This document shows positions 14,196-22,916 of a DNA stretch of 64,000 nt, piece after piece. Position 1 is the first letter of the stretch. Each line of letters starts with the position of its first letter. Source of the DNA: a virus. The translations under genes and the position numbers were made by a program. The stretch is taken from positions 1 to 64,000 of IMG/VR virus record IMGVR_UViG_3300048066_000291, one strand, 5' to 3'. The notes beneath the pieces are model-generated. The model made no database searches. It was not told the DNA's origin and was given only the letters and a program-made list of their open reading frames with translations.

Positions 14196-15792
14196 CCTCT
14201 AGTTCCTCCAACTTAGTTTCATCTAATTCGTCAACAGATTCAACAGTTTCTTCTACATCAAATAGTGCATCAAAGAATGTAGAACTGTTTACAGTCTTTT
14301 TACCAATAGCACCCCTAGTACCTGGAATTGCCATCCAAAACTTTGAATACTCATCAATAACTGCTAACGACTCTTCTTTTGTTGTCTTTGAAAATATTTC
14401 TTCTACAACATCTCTAAATGTAATTCTGTCAAACTTTTCTTGCACTAACATATTTGGAATTACACCAGCGTCATACTGTCTATTAGCTTCTTGTACAGCG
14501 TTTACGTGACTCCATACGTTGTGACCCATTTGTATAGCATAACTAAAGCTATCCCAGCTTGTAGAGTCTTTCTTGCGTACAATTTGATTACCGCTTGCAT
14601 CTAATACAGGATTATCGTTTTTATCTAGTTCAACTTCCCCTGCACTTACTTTAGGTACACCAATCTTATTGCGATCACCTTTTTTGTATGTACAGATATC
14701 GTTTACTAACAAACCGTCAGTAAGTGGACTATCTTCGAAGTTAGGAAAGATACCATCTTGTGTAGTTGCATCTTTAAAAGAACGTGTGTCACTTGCATAC
14801 TTTAGTTCGTCTACACTAGGAACCATTCTATATGTCCACTTGCCTCTATCAGGCGTTTCATTTTGAATGTATACTTGTCCATTAGCGGTTGCTAAGAAAG
14901 GCGAAGCACAATCAAATGTAAGCATCATAGTAGGGTTATAGTACTTGCGTATAGCACGTTGTAAGTCTGTTAACAAACAAGCCCACTCTAATTTACTAGT
15001 ACCTAAGAAGTGCATTACATCGTGTACACCGCTTTGTAGTAGTCCATCGTAGTGTAGTGTAACAATGCGTTTAAGAACCAAATGCACATCGCACATGTTC
15101 TGACCACCCATAGACCATCCATTAAAATGTGTGTCAGGATACTTAACTGGATCGCAGTAGTCTTTCATCTGCTCGTACCAGTCATCTGCGTCTGCGTGAT
15201 TCTCACCTTGTAGAACGTTTAGGAACTTACAAGCACCTGTACGATGTTTCATAAAGTAATCATTATTGATGCGTGTTGCTTTAACTGCTTCTGCGTATGT
15301 TGAAATGCCTGTTGCTTTTGCACCAGCTGGCGAACGTGCTACCCAGGCCGGAATATCAAGTATCATTCCGTAGTCCATGTAAGCGTCCATCCAACGCAAT
15401 ACACCATCTCTTTTCTTTTGTGCTTTAGGACAATTAGGATCTTTCCAATCGCCTTCCCAAACACCTTTACCAATTTGGAAGCCACCTGAGTCACCTAGTA
15501 ACCAAGTGTTTTCTCTATCTCTGTTACGCACCATATCTTCTTTAGGTACATGTTTAGTTGTATCTAAGTCAGCATGTCCTGCAGAATAGAGCGTCCATTT
15601 ATATTGAAACGCTCCTTCATTTTTATTGAGATAGTTTAATGTTTCAACACCGTTAGCAAAGTTACTAGGAATACGAGCTTTGTCGACATATTCATCATAC
15701 CGCTGTTTACCTACATAAGTTGCATAGAAGCCACTTAGCGCAGGAAGAAAGTGTGCATAATCATTTTGTGCGGCAGTTAAATCCTTATTCAT
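14182..15792 (-). CDS. dpdA: DpdA-type DNA guanine transglycosylase
   Basis: 536 residues from ATG 15792; a TTG one codon upstream is unlikely. Two hallmarks of the tRNA-guanine transglycosylase superfamily are intact: GDSGGFQ with catalytic Asp at 101, and the nucleophile motif FDCASPFLATANG with Asp at 294. A NGWSMGGQN substrate-loop motif lies between them. The C-terminal zinc site of tRNA enzymes (CxCxxC) is not visible, and the protein is longer than bacterial Tgt (about 375). These traits, plus folE, queE and a QueD-like gene, point to DpdA, which exchanges guanine in phage DNA for a 7-deazaguanine. I cannot assign the DpdA subfamily. The gene follows the sliding clamp gene directly. 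Confidence 0.85.
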   Translation of the reverse strand: MNKDLTAAQNDYAHFLPALSGFYATYVGKQRYDEYVDKARIPSNFANGVETLNYLNKNEGAFQYKWTLYSAGHADLDTTKHVPKEDMVRNRDRENTWLLGDSGGFQIGKGVWEGDWKDPNCPKAQKKRDGVLRWMDAYMDYGMILDIPAWVARSPAGAKATGISTYAEAVKATRINNDYFMKHRTGACKFLNVLQGENHADADDWYEQMKDYCDPVKYPDTHFNGWSMGGQNMCDVHLVLKRIVTLHYDGLLQSGVHDVMHFLGTSKLEWACLLTDLQRAIRKYYNPTMMLTFDCASPFLATANGQVYIQNETPDRGKWTYRMVPSVDELKYASDTRSFKDATTQDGIFPNFEDSPLTDGLLVNDICTYKKGDRNKIGVPKVSAGEVELDKNDNPVLDASGNQIVRKKDSTSWDSFSYAIQMGHNVWSHVNAVQEANRQYDAGVIPNMLVQEKFDRITFRDVVEEIFSKTTKEESLAVIDEYSKFWMAIPGTRGAIGKKTVNSSTFFDALFDVEETVESVDELDETKLEELEDEQL

Positions 15793-15795
15793 CAA

Positions 15796-16518
15796 TTACT
15801 TGCTCTGCGCTGGAAGAATGTAATCGTATGTTGCAATGCCACTGTCTACTGTAATTTTCATTGCACCTTGATCACTAATACTCATAGTTAAGTCGCCGTC
15901 TAAACTCAAAATGCTTTGTACTTGTGCTACTGGCCAACTCCATGTGTGCTGTAATGCACCTTCTACGCTGTGTTGGAATACAAACTCGCCAGCATGTGTA
16001 CTTGCATCACCAAAGCTAAAGATTAAGTTACTGTCTTTAGTTGTTACATTAAATGTAGGCTCTTCAGAATGTGCCGCACTCATTAATTTCATACGTGCAA
16101 TTGCTGCCTGTGTTGGAGCAATTTCTACATTCCAAGCCGCACCTTTGAATTTAACAGTTTTAAGTTTTTCTTCAATGATTGCTTTATTCATAAAGCGATA
16201 ATCATTTTCAAAGTCACCTGCTGCATTTTCAAAGTGAATGTGTGTTGGAATAGTTTCACCGTTACGATCTGCTTTTACAACATCAATTTTTGCATTTTCT
16301 TTGTATTCAGGATTTTTTAAGTGTAGTGCTAACTTATCTAAGTTAGGCATACCAAATGTACCGTCAGCTACACTGTGTTGCGAAGTTGCGTTAAGAATCA
16401 CACTTCGATCTTCTGCCATCGAGTCGATGACAGTGTCACTACCACCTGTTACTTTAACTAAGCTCAAGAAGCCTAGTGCGTGAGTATGTGCTACTACGTC
16501 TTGTAAGATATCTTTCAT
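15796..16518 (-). CDS. 45: DNA polymerase sliding clamp gp45
   Basis: 240 residues with the T4 gp45-type layout of repeated clamp domains (GFLSLVKVTGG, VILNATSQHSVADGTFGMPN, then SLDGDLTMSISDQGAMKITV). The trimeric clamp tethers gp43 and, in T4, activates late transcription with gp33/gp55. Late-type GATAAATA boxes in this window fit that role. Its ATG overlaps the epimerase stop (ATGA), and a perfect promoter sits in the end of that gene, so it can be made independently. Confidence 0.88.
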   Translation of the reverse strand: MKDILQDVVAHTHALGFLSLVKVTGGSDTVIDSMAEDRSVILNATSQHSVADGTFGMPNLDKLALHLKNPEYKENAKIDVVKADRNGETIPTHIHFENAAGDFENDYRFMNKAIIEEKLKTVKFKGAAWNVEIAPTQAAIARMKLMSAAHSEEPTFNVTTKDSNLIFSFGDASTHAGEFVFQHSVEGALQHTWSWPVAQVQSILSLDGDLTMSISDQGAMKITVDSGIATYDYILPAQSK

Positions 16519-17285
16519 GTTATTGTTTCTCCATCGAATAAGTTAATTATATTGCCTTTATTGCCATTTGTCAAGAACTTTTCTACCGAGTATTTAGGTT
16601 TAAAGCCTAGAGCTGACATTTTTTCTGTATTGGCGCAAGTAAATTCACGCTCTCCCGGGGTATTTAGACGAACTGGTAAGTTTGGTGCTAAGTCTCGGAT
16701 CCTAACAGGATTTCCCGTACCGATATCAATTGTACCTTTTATATATGTACTATTGATTAATAATTCAACAGCATCACATACATCTTGTACATGTATAAAA
16801 TCTCTGTAATGCCTTGTTACATAGTCTAATGTGCCGTTACGTAACTTGTTGAAAAACATATTTTCTCTTGGACAAATGTCTGAGTAAACTGTATGAAAAC
16901 GCATACCTAATGTATCTGGATAACGCTCTGCAAGTTCTTCTAATACATATTTTGATGCCGCATAAGGATTTAAGTCAGGCTCATATGCACTAGAAGAACT
17001 TGCGTACAGTATACGTGTATCTGCGTATGCTTCAAATAAACGCTTACTTGCTTCTACATTGTTAAACCAATATCCTGCAGGATCAGTTAAACTTTCACGT
17101 ACACCACTTTTACCTGCAAGGTGTATAACAAGATCAATATTCTTTGGCCACTGTGCAATGTTAAGTAAATCTTGTTCTTTACCGTTCTTTGAATCAATAC
17201 CAATTACTTCGTACTTCTTATTCAACAATCGATTGCCGAGTGCAGTACCAATAAATCCTAAATGTCCTGTAAGTAAAATACGCAT
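16515..17285 (-). CDS. NAD-dependent sugar-nucleotide epimerase/dehydratase (extended SDR)
   Basis: 256 residues from ATG 17285, where MRILLTGHLGFIGTAL starts immediately with the GxxGxxG dinucleotide site (7-13). The upstream frame extension to 17330 overlaps the next gene. The catalytic YxxxK is YAASK. Extended SDRs of this type epimerise, dehydrate or reduce nucleotide sugars. It overlaps the phosphomannomutase stop (TAATG), forming a sugar-nucleotide operon with that gene and the cytidylyltransferase. The sugar made cannot be read from sequence. Confidence 0.85.
   Translation of the reverse strand: MRILLTGHLGFIGTALGNRLLNKKYEVIGIDSKNGKEQDLLNIAQWPKNIDLVIHLAGKSGVRESLTDPAGYWFNNVEASKRLFEAYADTRILYASSSSAYEPDLNPYAASKYVLEELAERYPDTLGMRFHTVYSDICPRENMFFNKLRNGTLDYVTRHYRDFIHVQDVCDAVELLINSTYIKGTIDIGTGNPVRIRDLAPNLPVRLNTPGEREFTCANTEKMSALGFKPKYSVEKFLTNGNKGNIINLFDGETIT
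16546..16574 (-). promoter_or_regulatory. intragenic sigma70-type promoter for the clamp gene, perfect consensus
   Basis: TTGACA (16574-16569), 17 bp spacer, TATAAT (16551-16546), inside the 3' end of the epimerase gene and 28 bases upstream of the clamp ATG, which has GGAG before it. Confidence 0.8.
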
Positions 17286-18007
17286 TAGTTTGCAATCCTT
17301 TGCTCTTGGAACCACGTTAAGTATTCCCAAGTTTGCTTCCAGCTTGTTACAGCCCTTGGATGGCTGACTAGTTTTGAAAGTGAATAATCATTACCGCCTT
17401 CAAACATAGCATCGCCAAAGAAATAGATTCTATCATCTTTGTTAAAGTCTGTAATAATCTGACTTTTGTCTGCACCTTTTGGCGCAATGTCTATTCCTGT
17501 TTCTCCACCAATTGTTGCTTGTAAGTCTGGAAACATTGTGTTAAATGCAGTTGCAATTGTTTCACGTTCGTTTTCAAATGTATCGTATGCTACATACTTC
17601 GCACGTTGTTCTATAGTTGCATTGCGTCCTACAACACTAAAGTTAACCATACCTGGCCGTGCTTCAATGTGATTGCCTGTACGTATAGTAAATTCGCTTT
17701 CATACTCGCAATTAATTAAAAATGCTTTTGCTAAATCTGGAAGTGACCATTCACTTGTTTTTATATTTTGGCCTTTTTCATATATATCGTTACCTGAACA
17801 ATTATATAGTCTCTTTACAGCCATTACTATGTCATTGCCTACTTGTTCTACTGTTTTTGCATAATCGCTGCCTGTAACAAGATAGACGTTATTTGATTTA
17901 CAAAATGTTAGAAAAAACTCTTGGAATCTTTTATCTATTTTGCTTCTGCTAGGGGTTAGTGTACCGTCGACGTCAAATACAAATCTATTAATTGCTTCTT
18001 TTTTCAT
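17285..18007 (-). CDS. HAD-superfamily phosphomannomutase (eukaryotic PMM type)
   Basis: 240 residues. The HAD motif I FDVDGTLTPSR gives D12/D14. A RPGMVNFSVVGRNA segment matches the RNGMLNvSPIGR signature of eukaryotic-type phosphomannomutase, followed by GGETGIDIAPKGADKSQII and a FGDAMFEGGNDY metal motif. PMM interconverts mannose-6-phosphate and mannose-1-phosphate, feeding GDP-mannose-type sugars. Neighbouring epimerase and nucleotidyltransferase genes support sugar-nucleotide synthesis. A general HAD phosphatase is the alternative. Confidence 0.8.
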   Translation of the reverse strand: MKKEAINRFVFDVDGTLTPSRSKIDKRFQEFFLTFCKSNNVYLVTGSDYAKTVEQVGNDIVMAVKRLYNCSGNDIYEKGQNIKTSEWSLPDLAKAFLINCEYESEFTIRTGNHIEARPGMVNFSVVGRNATIEQRAKYVAYDTFENERETIATAFNTMFPDLQATIGGETGIDIAPKGADKSQIITDFNKDDRIYFFGDAMFEGGNDYSLSKLVSHPRAVTSWKQTWEYLTWFQEQRIAN

Positions 18008-18420
18008 GTGCGTTCTCTTTCTGCTATACGATTACGCAAATCACTGGACGAGAAGCGGTGATCTCTTTTGTTGAAGTGTAGCTGGATACCCCGCTTCTTG
18101 CAAATATCCTTGCCCGTAAAATCCTTTTCACGATACTCTTCACCTAATATTCTAACATCTATTTGATACATTGTCAAGATATCTTCTAGGTCTGCTTCAG
18201 TACCGTATGGAATAATTTCATCTACATATGCTATTGCTTTGAGTTGTGTGTAACGCTCAACAACAGTTTGTATAGGAGCGTTCTTTTCTGCTCTATCTAC
18301 ACTTGGATCAACTTGTAATCCACAGATAAGATAATCACATTGTTCTTTTGCTTCACGCAACATTTGTACATGTCCTGCGTGAAGTAAATCAAATGTACTA
18401 CAAGTGAACCCTACTCGCAT
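18004..18420 (-). CDS. glycerol-3-phosphate cytidylyltransferase-like nucleotidyltransferase
   Basis: 138 residues. The nucleotidyltransferase motif HAGH appears in CSTFDLLHAGHVQMLREAK, and the distal HRFSSSDLR replaces the usual ISTTxI signature. Cytidylyltransferases of this size activate glycerol-, ribitol- or sugar-phosphates as CDP derivatives. It overlaps the PMM start by four bases (ATGA). Substrate is unproven. Confidence 0.8.
   Translation of the reverse strand: MRVGFTCSTFDLLHAGHVQMLREAKEQCDYLICGLQVDPSVDRAEKNAPIQTVVERYTQLKAIAYVDEIIPYGTEADLEDILTMYQIDVRILGEEYREKDFTGKDICKKRGIQLHFNKRDHRFSSSDLRNRIAERERT
18149..18177 (-). promoter_or_regulatory. probable intragenic sigma70-type promoter
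   Basis: TTGACA (18177-18172), 17 bp spacer, TAGAAT (18154-18149), inside the cytidylyltransferase gene and about 140 bases upstream of the PMM gene. The -10 has one mismatch. Confidence 0.5.
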
Positions 18421-18524
18421 TCATCTTCCTCCTTGTATCTTATGCTTTCAATAATATCTAACAAAGATTGTATTTCTTCGCTGTCTCTTTCCGTATCCAA
18501 TTCTATTTCTAATTTAATCTTCAT
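18411..18524 (-). CDS. tiny acidic protein (37 aa)
   Basis: ATG 18524 overlaps the upstream stop as ATGA, and the TAG at 18413-18411 overlaps the next start by 10 bases. The peptide is a charged helix beginning MKIKLEIELDTERDSEEIQS. A TACAAGGAGGAAG run at its end supplies the ribosome site of the cytidylyltransferase, so its translation would couple to that gene. Confidence 0.5.
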   Translation of the reverse strand: MKIKLEIELDTERDSEEIQSLLDIIESIRYKEEDECE

Positions 18525-18925
18525 ATTTGTAATCCTTGGACCAAATTCATAGCAACTGCTGTGCCACTAATAGCTGATCCTATCATAATTGCTCTATCAC
18601 CCCACGTCATACCAACAAATACCCAACCGCATGAGCTAAGGACATATAGTGTTTGTCCGTAGAGTGTCCATCCTGCACTGAGTGCAAATACACCCAATAC
18701 TGCTAGTATCATACTAGCCCATTTAACGTACCAATCAAGTGTACCAGTTGGCGTAGTAGGAGTAAGATCCTCTACTTCTGCTTGTACCTGCGCAAGTTCC
18801 TCTTTGAGTCTTTTGCGTTCAATATTAAGTTCCATAGCCAACTTGCCTGCTTTAGACATTGTACTATCTTTATATCTATCAACAGTTTCTACATCAAGTT
18901 CAGTTTCAAGTGACTGATCGCTCAT
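18521..18925 (-). CDS. small membrane protein with coiled-coil N-terminus
   Basis: 134 residues from ATG 18925, one base after the polymerase stop and with GGAG upstream; the extension to 18943 lies inside the polymerase gene. An acidic helix and coiled coil (about 25-55) are followed by two or three hydrophobic segments (ASMILAVLGVFALSAGW, LYVLSSCGWVFVG, ISGTAVAMNLV). Probably an inner-membrane phage protein. Function unknown. Confidence 0.7.
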   Translation of the reverse strand: MSDQSLETELDVETVDRYKDSTMSKAGKLAMELNIERKRLKEELAQVQAEVEDLTPTTPTGTLDWYVKWASMILAVLGVFALSAGWTLYGQTLYVLSSCGWVFVGMTWGDRAIMIGSAISGTAVAMNLVQGLQI

Positions 18926-18926
18926 A

Positions 18927-21599
18927 TCAATCTCCAAAGTCAAACAAACTACTAAATGTATTGTGACGCTTAGTATCTTCTAGTGGATAGTTAAGCACAC
19001 CAATCAAATTATCTAATTTGTTGTCAATAATAGTTTCCGCCATAGCCGCATCGTCAAATGGCAATTCTTTAAACCACTCTGGAATACGCAGCTCATCTGT
19101 TGGATATGCTACACTAGTATAGCCTAGCGGATTCTGTTTTAGTTTACAAACAATAACTTTCATACCATCTACAATTTCTTGAGAATATTTATCACCGTTC
19201 ATACGCTTCAATGTATTCCAGTTGATGCTTGCTCTTACGTGCCCAGGCATGTTTGCTTTGCCTTGCTTTTGCTCAAGACGCTGATAGTGTCCAATTTTGT
19301 TTGCACGTTTGGGTGAACCTTTTTCCCAACCAGGACGTTCACTAAATTCCTTGCGGAACTCTGTAATACGTTCGAGCACATCTTCCTGCGGAACATCAGT
19401 AAGCACCATTAGTAATAGCTCTTTCAAAAAGTCTTGCATAAACACAGGCGTATCTGATCTACGCAAGTCTAAGCCCATTGCTTTTACTTTACCTGCTTTG
19501 CCGTCAATGTCAGTTCTAAAACCTTCATTGTCAATTACTAGTGCCGCATAACGCTTCTTAGTAATATACAAACCAGATTGTGCAATAATTTCTCTACCTG
19601 CCGCAATAACATCGCTACGTGACTTTGGACAATGAAATGCTTGCATCATAAAGTCTGGAAATGTTGTATTTGCTTGCTCACATACTTGATCCATCAGTGC
19701 AATACACTTTTCTTTAGACCATTCTAGTTTGCCAGCATCTACATCATCTTTGAGCAACGGCCAAGCACTAAAGTAACAAGAATCAGTATCACCATAGATC
19801 ATTGCTTTGCCTACGTGATCATATTCGCCTGTAATGCAGTTGTTTACTTCAGCACTCATATGCTTAACAATACTACGACCTGTTAGTGTAGTAGACTGAC
19901 CAATACGCTTATCATAAAAACGACACCCAGGATTGAGAATAGCGCCGTACAAGCTATTAAGATTAATTTTTTTAACAAGTTGTCTTTTATCCCAATATTC
20001 AATTTCTGCATCAAGATTTGCATCTTTTGCTTTTTTTAGTTTCTTTTGCAGTTCTTTACGTTCTGCATACCAACGTGTTAAGATACCTGGAATAACACCT
20101 TCAAACTCTGTTGTAAAGATTGTACCATTAGCACTAAGCATCCAAGGCATTTGACTGTCAAATATAAGTTGAAATATCTCTGCACCGCTTAGTACGTCTG
20201 TTCGGCCGTCTTCCCAGTCAACTGTAAGTGCAATATCTTTGCGTTGCGCCATAACTGCTTCGTATTCTTCTGTACTAAAGCGTCCTTCCCAACTGCCTGC
20301 AAAAGACTTTTTCTTTAGTGTCATATCTTCATGCACACGGGCTTCACTAATCTCAGGACGTATTTGTCCAATAATAGTTTCTGGAGCCATATTTAATGCA
20401 CGAATCACACTTGGATACAGACTGTTTAAGTCCATACTAGCAATCCACTTGTGCAAGCCTTTCTTAGGAAACGCAACATATGCACCAGCAGCCTGTGTGC
20501 TTTCACTATCGTCGCGCTTTGGTCTATTAGGAACTTGAAGTCCTCTATTGTGTGCTTCGTTAACAATACCTTGCTCTGTAACAGCAACAGCACCCATAGT
20601 AGTCTGTAGTAATACAGTGTTTTCATGTGCAATTGAATTACTAAGATCAATAAAGCGTAGCTTCTTGTCTAGTTTGTCAAGTAGTGCAGTATCTTGAATG
20701 TTATATTCAATAAACTTACGGAAGTCGTTGTTGTATAATTGATCAAGTGTACCTTCATATGGCACTTTGTTTTCACCAACTTCAATTTCACCAATAGCAT
20801 CTAATCGATATGTGTGACGTTCTTCATATGTATACTTACGATACAGTTCTAAACTGTCTAAATGTACACGACCTACTAAATCAAATGTAACTGCTTGCTT
20901 CCCATACTTTTCATATTCACGTTTCTTAGGCAATTGCCCCCACAAACAAAAACGTCTTGTGTCGTCTTTGCTTAGTACACGCATAGTTCTGTTTACAGTA
21001 TACGGAATATCATATCCCTCACTGTTCCAACCTGATAAAATATCAGCATCTTCAATTAGTGTTAAGAACGTGTCAATCATATCACCTTCACGTTCAAACA
21101 GCATTACATTGTCAATGCCTTCTAGTTCTTTTTCAGCTTGTTCCATTGTAAGTGTCTTAGGCGGAACTGCCAAACATACCATTGTTTCTAGCCACTGCAA
21201 ATACACAGAGATACTTGTAATAGGCATAAACGGATCTGCAGGATCAGCAAATCCTTTCTCTGGATCAAAGTCTGTCTCAATATCAAAGAAAGCAATGTTT
21301 AGTTTAGGAGCATCTTGATTAAGATAATTCTCACTTAAACATTGGAATATAGGATTAATGTCACTTTCAAACAAGTTCTTACCCTTGTTAATAGCAACTT
21401 CTTTGCGGAAGTCTTTTGTGTTTTTACACACAATACGACTTAGAGGATCACCGTACATACTTTTGTACTTGCCTCTTTGATCTTCATAATAAAAAGTGTA
21501 TTTTGCTTGATATTCACGGAAAGTTCTCTTTCCGTCTTTACGTTCGACTACTCGAATAATATCTTGATCGCGATCAAACATCGCATCAACGTATGGCAT
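18927..21599 (-). CDS. 43: family B DNA polymerase gp43
   Basis: 890 residues. The 3'-5' exonuclease motif FFDIETD (D106, E108) is near the N-terminus. Polymerase motifs SMDLNSLYPSVIR (A), KINLNSLYGAILN (B) and YGDTDS (C) occur in order. Size and order match T4 gp43. It replicates the phage genome with the gp45 clamp and gp44 loader found here. AAGGAG precedes the ATG. It seems intact. Confidence 0.97.
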   Translation of the reverse strand: MPYVDAMFDRDQDIIRVVERKDGKRTFREYQAKYTFYYEDQRGKYKSMYGDPLSRIVCKNTKDFRKEVAINKGKNLFESDINPIFQCLSENYLNQDAPKLNIAFFDIETDFDPEKGFADPADPFMPITSISVYLQWLETMVCLAVPPKTLTMEQAEKELEGIDNVMLFEREGDMIDTFLTLIEDADILSGWNSEGYDIPYTVNRTMRVLSKDDTRRFCLWGQLPKKREYEKYGKQAVTFDLVGRVHLDSLELYRKYTYEERHTYRLDAIGEIEVGENKVPYEGTLDQLYNNDFRKFIEYNIQDTALLDKLDKKLRFIDLSNSIAHENTVLLQTTMGAVAVTEQGIVNEAHNRGLQVPNRPKRDDSESTQAAGAYVAFPKKGLHKWIASMDLNSLYPSVIRALNMAPETIIGQIRPEISEARVHEDMTLKKKSFAGSWEGRFSTEEYEAVMAQRKDIALTVDWEDGRTDVLSGAEIFQLIFDSQMPWMLSANGTIFTTEFEGVIPGILTRWYAERKELQKKLKKAKDANLDAEIEYWDKRQLVKKINLNSLYGAILNPGCRFYDKRIGQSTTLTGRSIVKHMSAEVNNCITGEYDHVGKAMIYGDTDSCYFSAWPLLKDDVDAGKLEWSKEKCIALMDQVCEQANTTFPDFMMQAFHCPKSRSDVIAAGREIIAQSGLYITKKRYAALVIDNEGFRTDIDGKAGKVKAMGLDLRRSDTPVFMQDFLKELLLMVLTDVPQEDVLERITEFRKEFSERPGWEKGSPKRANKIGHYQRLEQKQGKANMPGHVRASINWNTLKRMNGDKYSQEIVDGMKVIVCKLKQNPLGYTSVAYPTDELRIPEWFKELPFDDAAMAETIIDNKLDNLIGVLNYPLEDTKRHNTFSSLFDFGD

Positions 21600-21666
21600 T
21601 CATTTCTCCTTGTTGTTTGTGGCCAACATAACCTTTAACCTGTTCGTAAGTGAACGACTCTAACAT
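21586..21666 (-). CDS. possible leader peptide (26 aa) upstream of gp43
   Basis: ATG 21666 opens a peptide beginning MLESFTYEQVKGYVGHKQQG whose TGA lies 14 bases inside the polymerase gene. It passes through the polymerase ribosome site (AAGGAG), so its translation could affect polymerase initiation. No clear ribosome site precedes it, hence low confidence. Confidence 0.3.
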   Translation of the reverse strand: MLESFTYEQVKGYVGHKQQGEMNAIR

Positions 21667-21676
21667 ATATATGCTA

Positions 21677-21958
21677 TCATATAAAAAATAGTTGATATAA
21701 TGAATATGCATTCATTGCTGTAAACCAACTACATAATACAATAACAAATGCTGCTTTTCTAATTACAGCACTTACAATACCTAGTATACTACCTATAAGA
21801 TACATTGGAACAAATGTCTTGGTAGCAGGATCTAAGATAGTAAAGGCCAAAACAGCACTTGCACCAATAAGCAATACTGCTTCGACCATTTCAGCGTAAA
21901 ACGCTACTGGACTAGTTTTATAACTTTCTTTAAAGAAATGTCCTATTGTTTTAATCAC
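21677..21958 (-). CDS. small membrane protein
   Basis: 93 residues. After an amphipathic N-terminus come three hydrophobic stretches (AVLLIGASAVLAFTIL, FVPMYLIGSILGIVSAVI, KAAFVIVLCSWFTAM). An integral membrane protein of the kind seen near gp43 in T4-like marine phages. It overlaps the DsbA-like gene by four bases (ATGA). Confidence 0.7.
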   Translation of the reverse strand: MIKTIGHFFKESYKTSPVAFYAEMVEAVLLIGASAVLAFTILDPATKTFVPMYLIGSILGIVSAVIRKAAFVIVLCSWFTAMNAYSLYQLFFI

Positions 21959-22215
21959 TTATCGTAACCTAATGTAGTAATAATTGTTTCTAGATCGTCA
22001 TATGCATCAGCATGTGAATCCCAATCACGTTTTTGTGCAATTTTAATTGCTTTGTTAATAAGACTTGGTTTGATATCCATTTCTTCTGCAACAGCTTTTA
22101 CTGTTTCTTTTAGACCTGTGTTTAGATCTTCTACTTCCTGCAATACTGTTACGCCTTCTTTGACAAGACGTTCTAGTTTTGCTTTTTCTTCTGCTCCGTA
22201 GGTGCGACTACCCAT
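21955..22215 (-). CDS. dsbA: DsbA-like double-stranded DNA-binding protein
   Basis: 86 residues, helical and charged, with EEKAKLERLVKEGVTVLQEV and TVKAVAEEMDIKPSLINKAI. This resembles the T4-like DsbA family of small DNA-binding proteins, which in T4 bind near late promoters. The match is judged by eye and is moderate. A perfect sigma70-type promoter and AGGAGA ribosome site precede it, and the membrane protein and polymerase genes follow. Confidence 0.65.
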   Translation of the reverse strand: MGSRTYGAEEKAKLERLVKEGVTVLQEVEDLNTGLKETVKAVAEEMDIKPSLINKAIKIAQKRDWDSHADAYDDLETIITTLGYDK

Positions 22216-22250
22216 TACTATTCTCCTATTAATAGTTTATATTAAGTTAT

Positions 22251-22279
22251 ATTATACGATATATTTAGAGGTTTGTCAA
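22251..22279 (-). promoter_or_regulatory. sigma70-type promoter, perfect consensus
   Basis: TTGACA (22279-22274), 17 bp spacer, TATAAT (22256-22251), for the dsbA-like, membrane-protein and gp43 genes. Confidence 0.85.
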
Positions 22280-22283
22280 GTGT

Positions 22284-22916
22284 TTAAAACACTTTTTTGT
22301 TATCAAAAGCACGTTCCCAGCCAAAAAATTGTGCTTTATAATCTGAATGATCATCGGAGCTTAGGTTCTCCCATTCATCTTTACGCTGGTATAAACGCAT
22401 TGCGCCGTCATACCAGTCTGTGTTATCTATGATTGCTTCTAAGCGTTCTTTTGCATCTAATGCTTCTTCTATATTATCGAAGTCTTGTTCGATATGAATC
22501 ACTTCCATTACTACATTGTGTGTAACATAGTCTAATGAAAAGTCAATACCCCATTTTGGTTTGATGTTTAGTAATTTTTGAAGTATTGGACGATTAACAC
22601 AAACTTCTTCTAATTGTTGTCTAGCTGCACCTGCAAATGCATAACGAGTTAGCAACATACAATGATCTAATACTAGCCCGTGTTCACTTTGTTCTGTATC
22701 GTGATACCATTCTTGCACAGGTGCTATATGATATTGTATTTCTCTATTAAGCTCGACACCGTTTTCTTCATAATGCAAATGTTCTAAAGGTGTTGGAACC
22801 TCATAACCATCTTTGTCAAAGTCTTTGAATGGAAGTGTTTCTACTAAATGGTTTTGTATAGGTTTGGTTAAGAAAGGTGTGTGAGTAAATGTTGGATTAA
22901 GATTTACTAATTGCAT
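22284..22916 (-). CDS. conserved marine phage protein of unknown function
   Basis: 210 residues. Contains WGIDFSLDYVTHNVVMEVIH and ends with an aromatic-rich KAQFFGWERAFDNKKVF. No catalytic motif is recognised. It overlaps the upstream tag-protein gene by 20 bases and is the last gene of the 22-28 kb cluster. Confidence 0.7.
   Translation of the reverse strand: MQLVNLNPTFTHTPFLTKPIQNHLVETLPFKDFDKDGYEVPTPLEHLHYEENGVELNREIQYHIAPVQEWYHDTEQSEHGLVLDHCMLLTRYAFAGAARQQLEEVCVNRPILQKLLNIKPKWGIDFSLDYVTHNVVMEVIHIEQDFDNIEEALDAKERLEAIIDNTDWYDGAMRLYQRKDEWENLSSDDHSDYKAQFFGWERAFDNKKVF

Noticed and set aside
21640-21656. Partial inverted repeat GTTC..GAAC near the polymerase gene as a terminator
   Set aside because: Only a 4-bp stem and no T-run on either strand.
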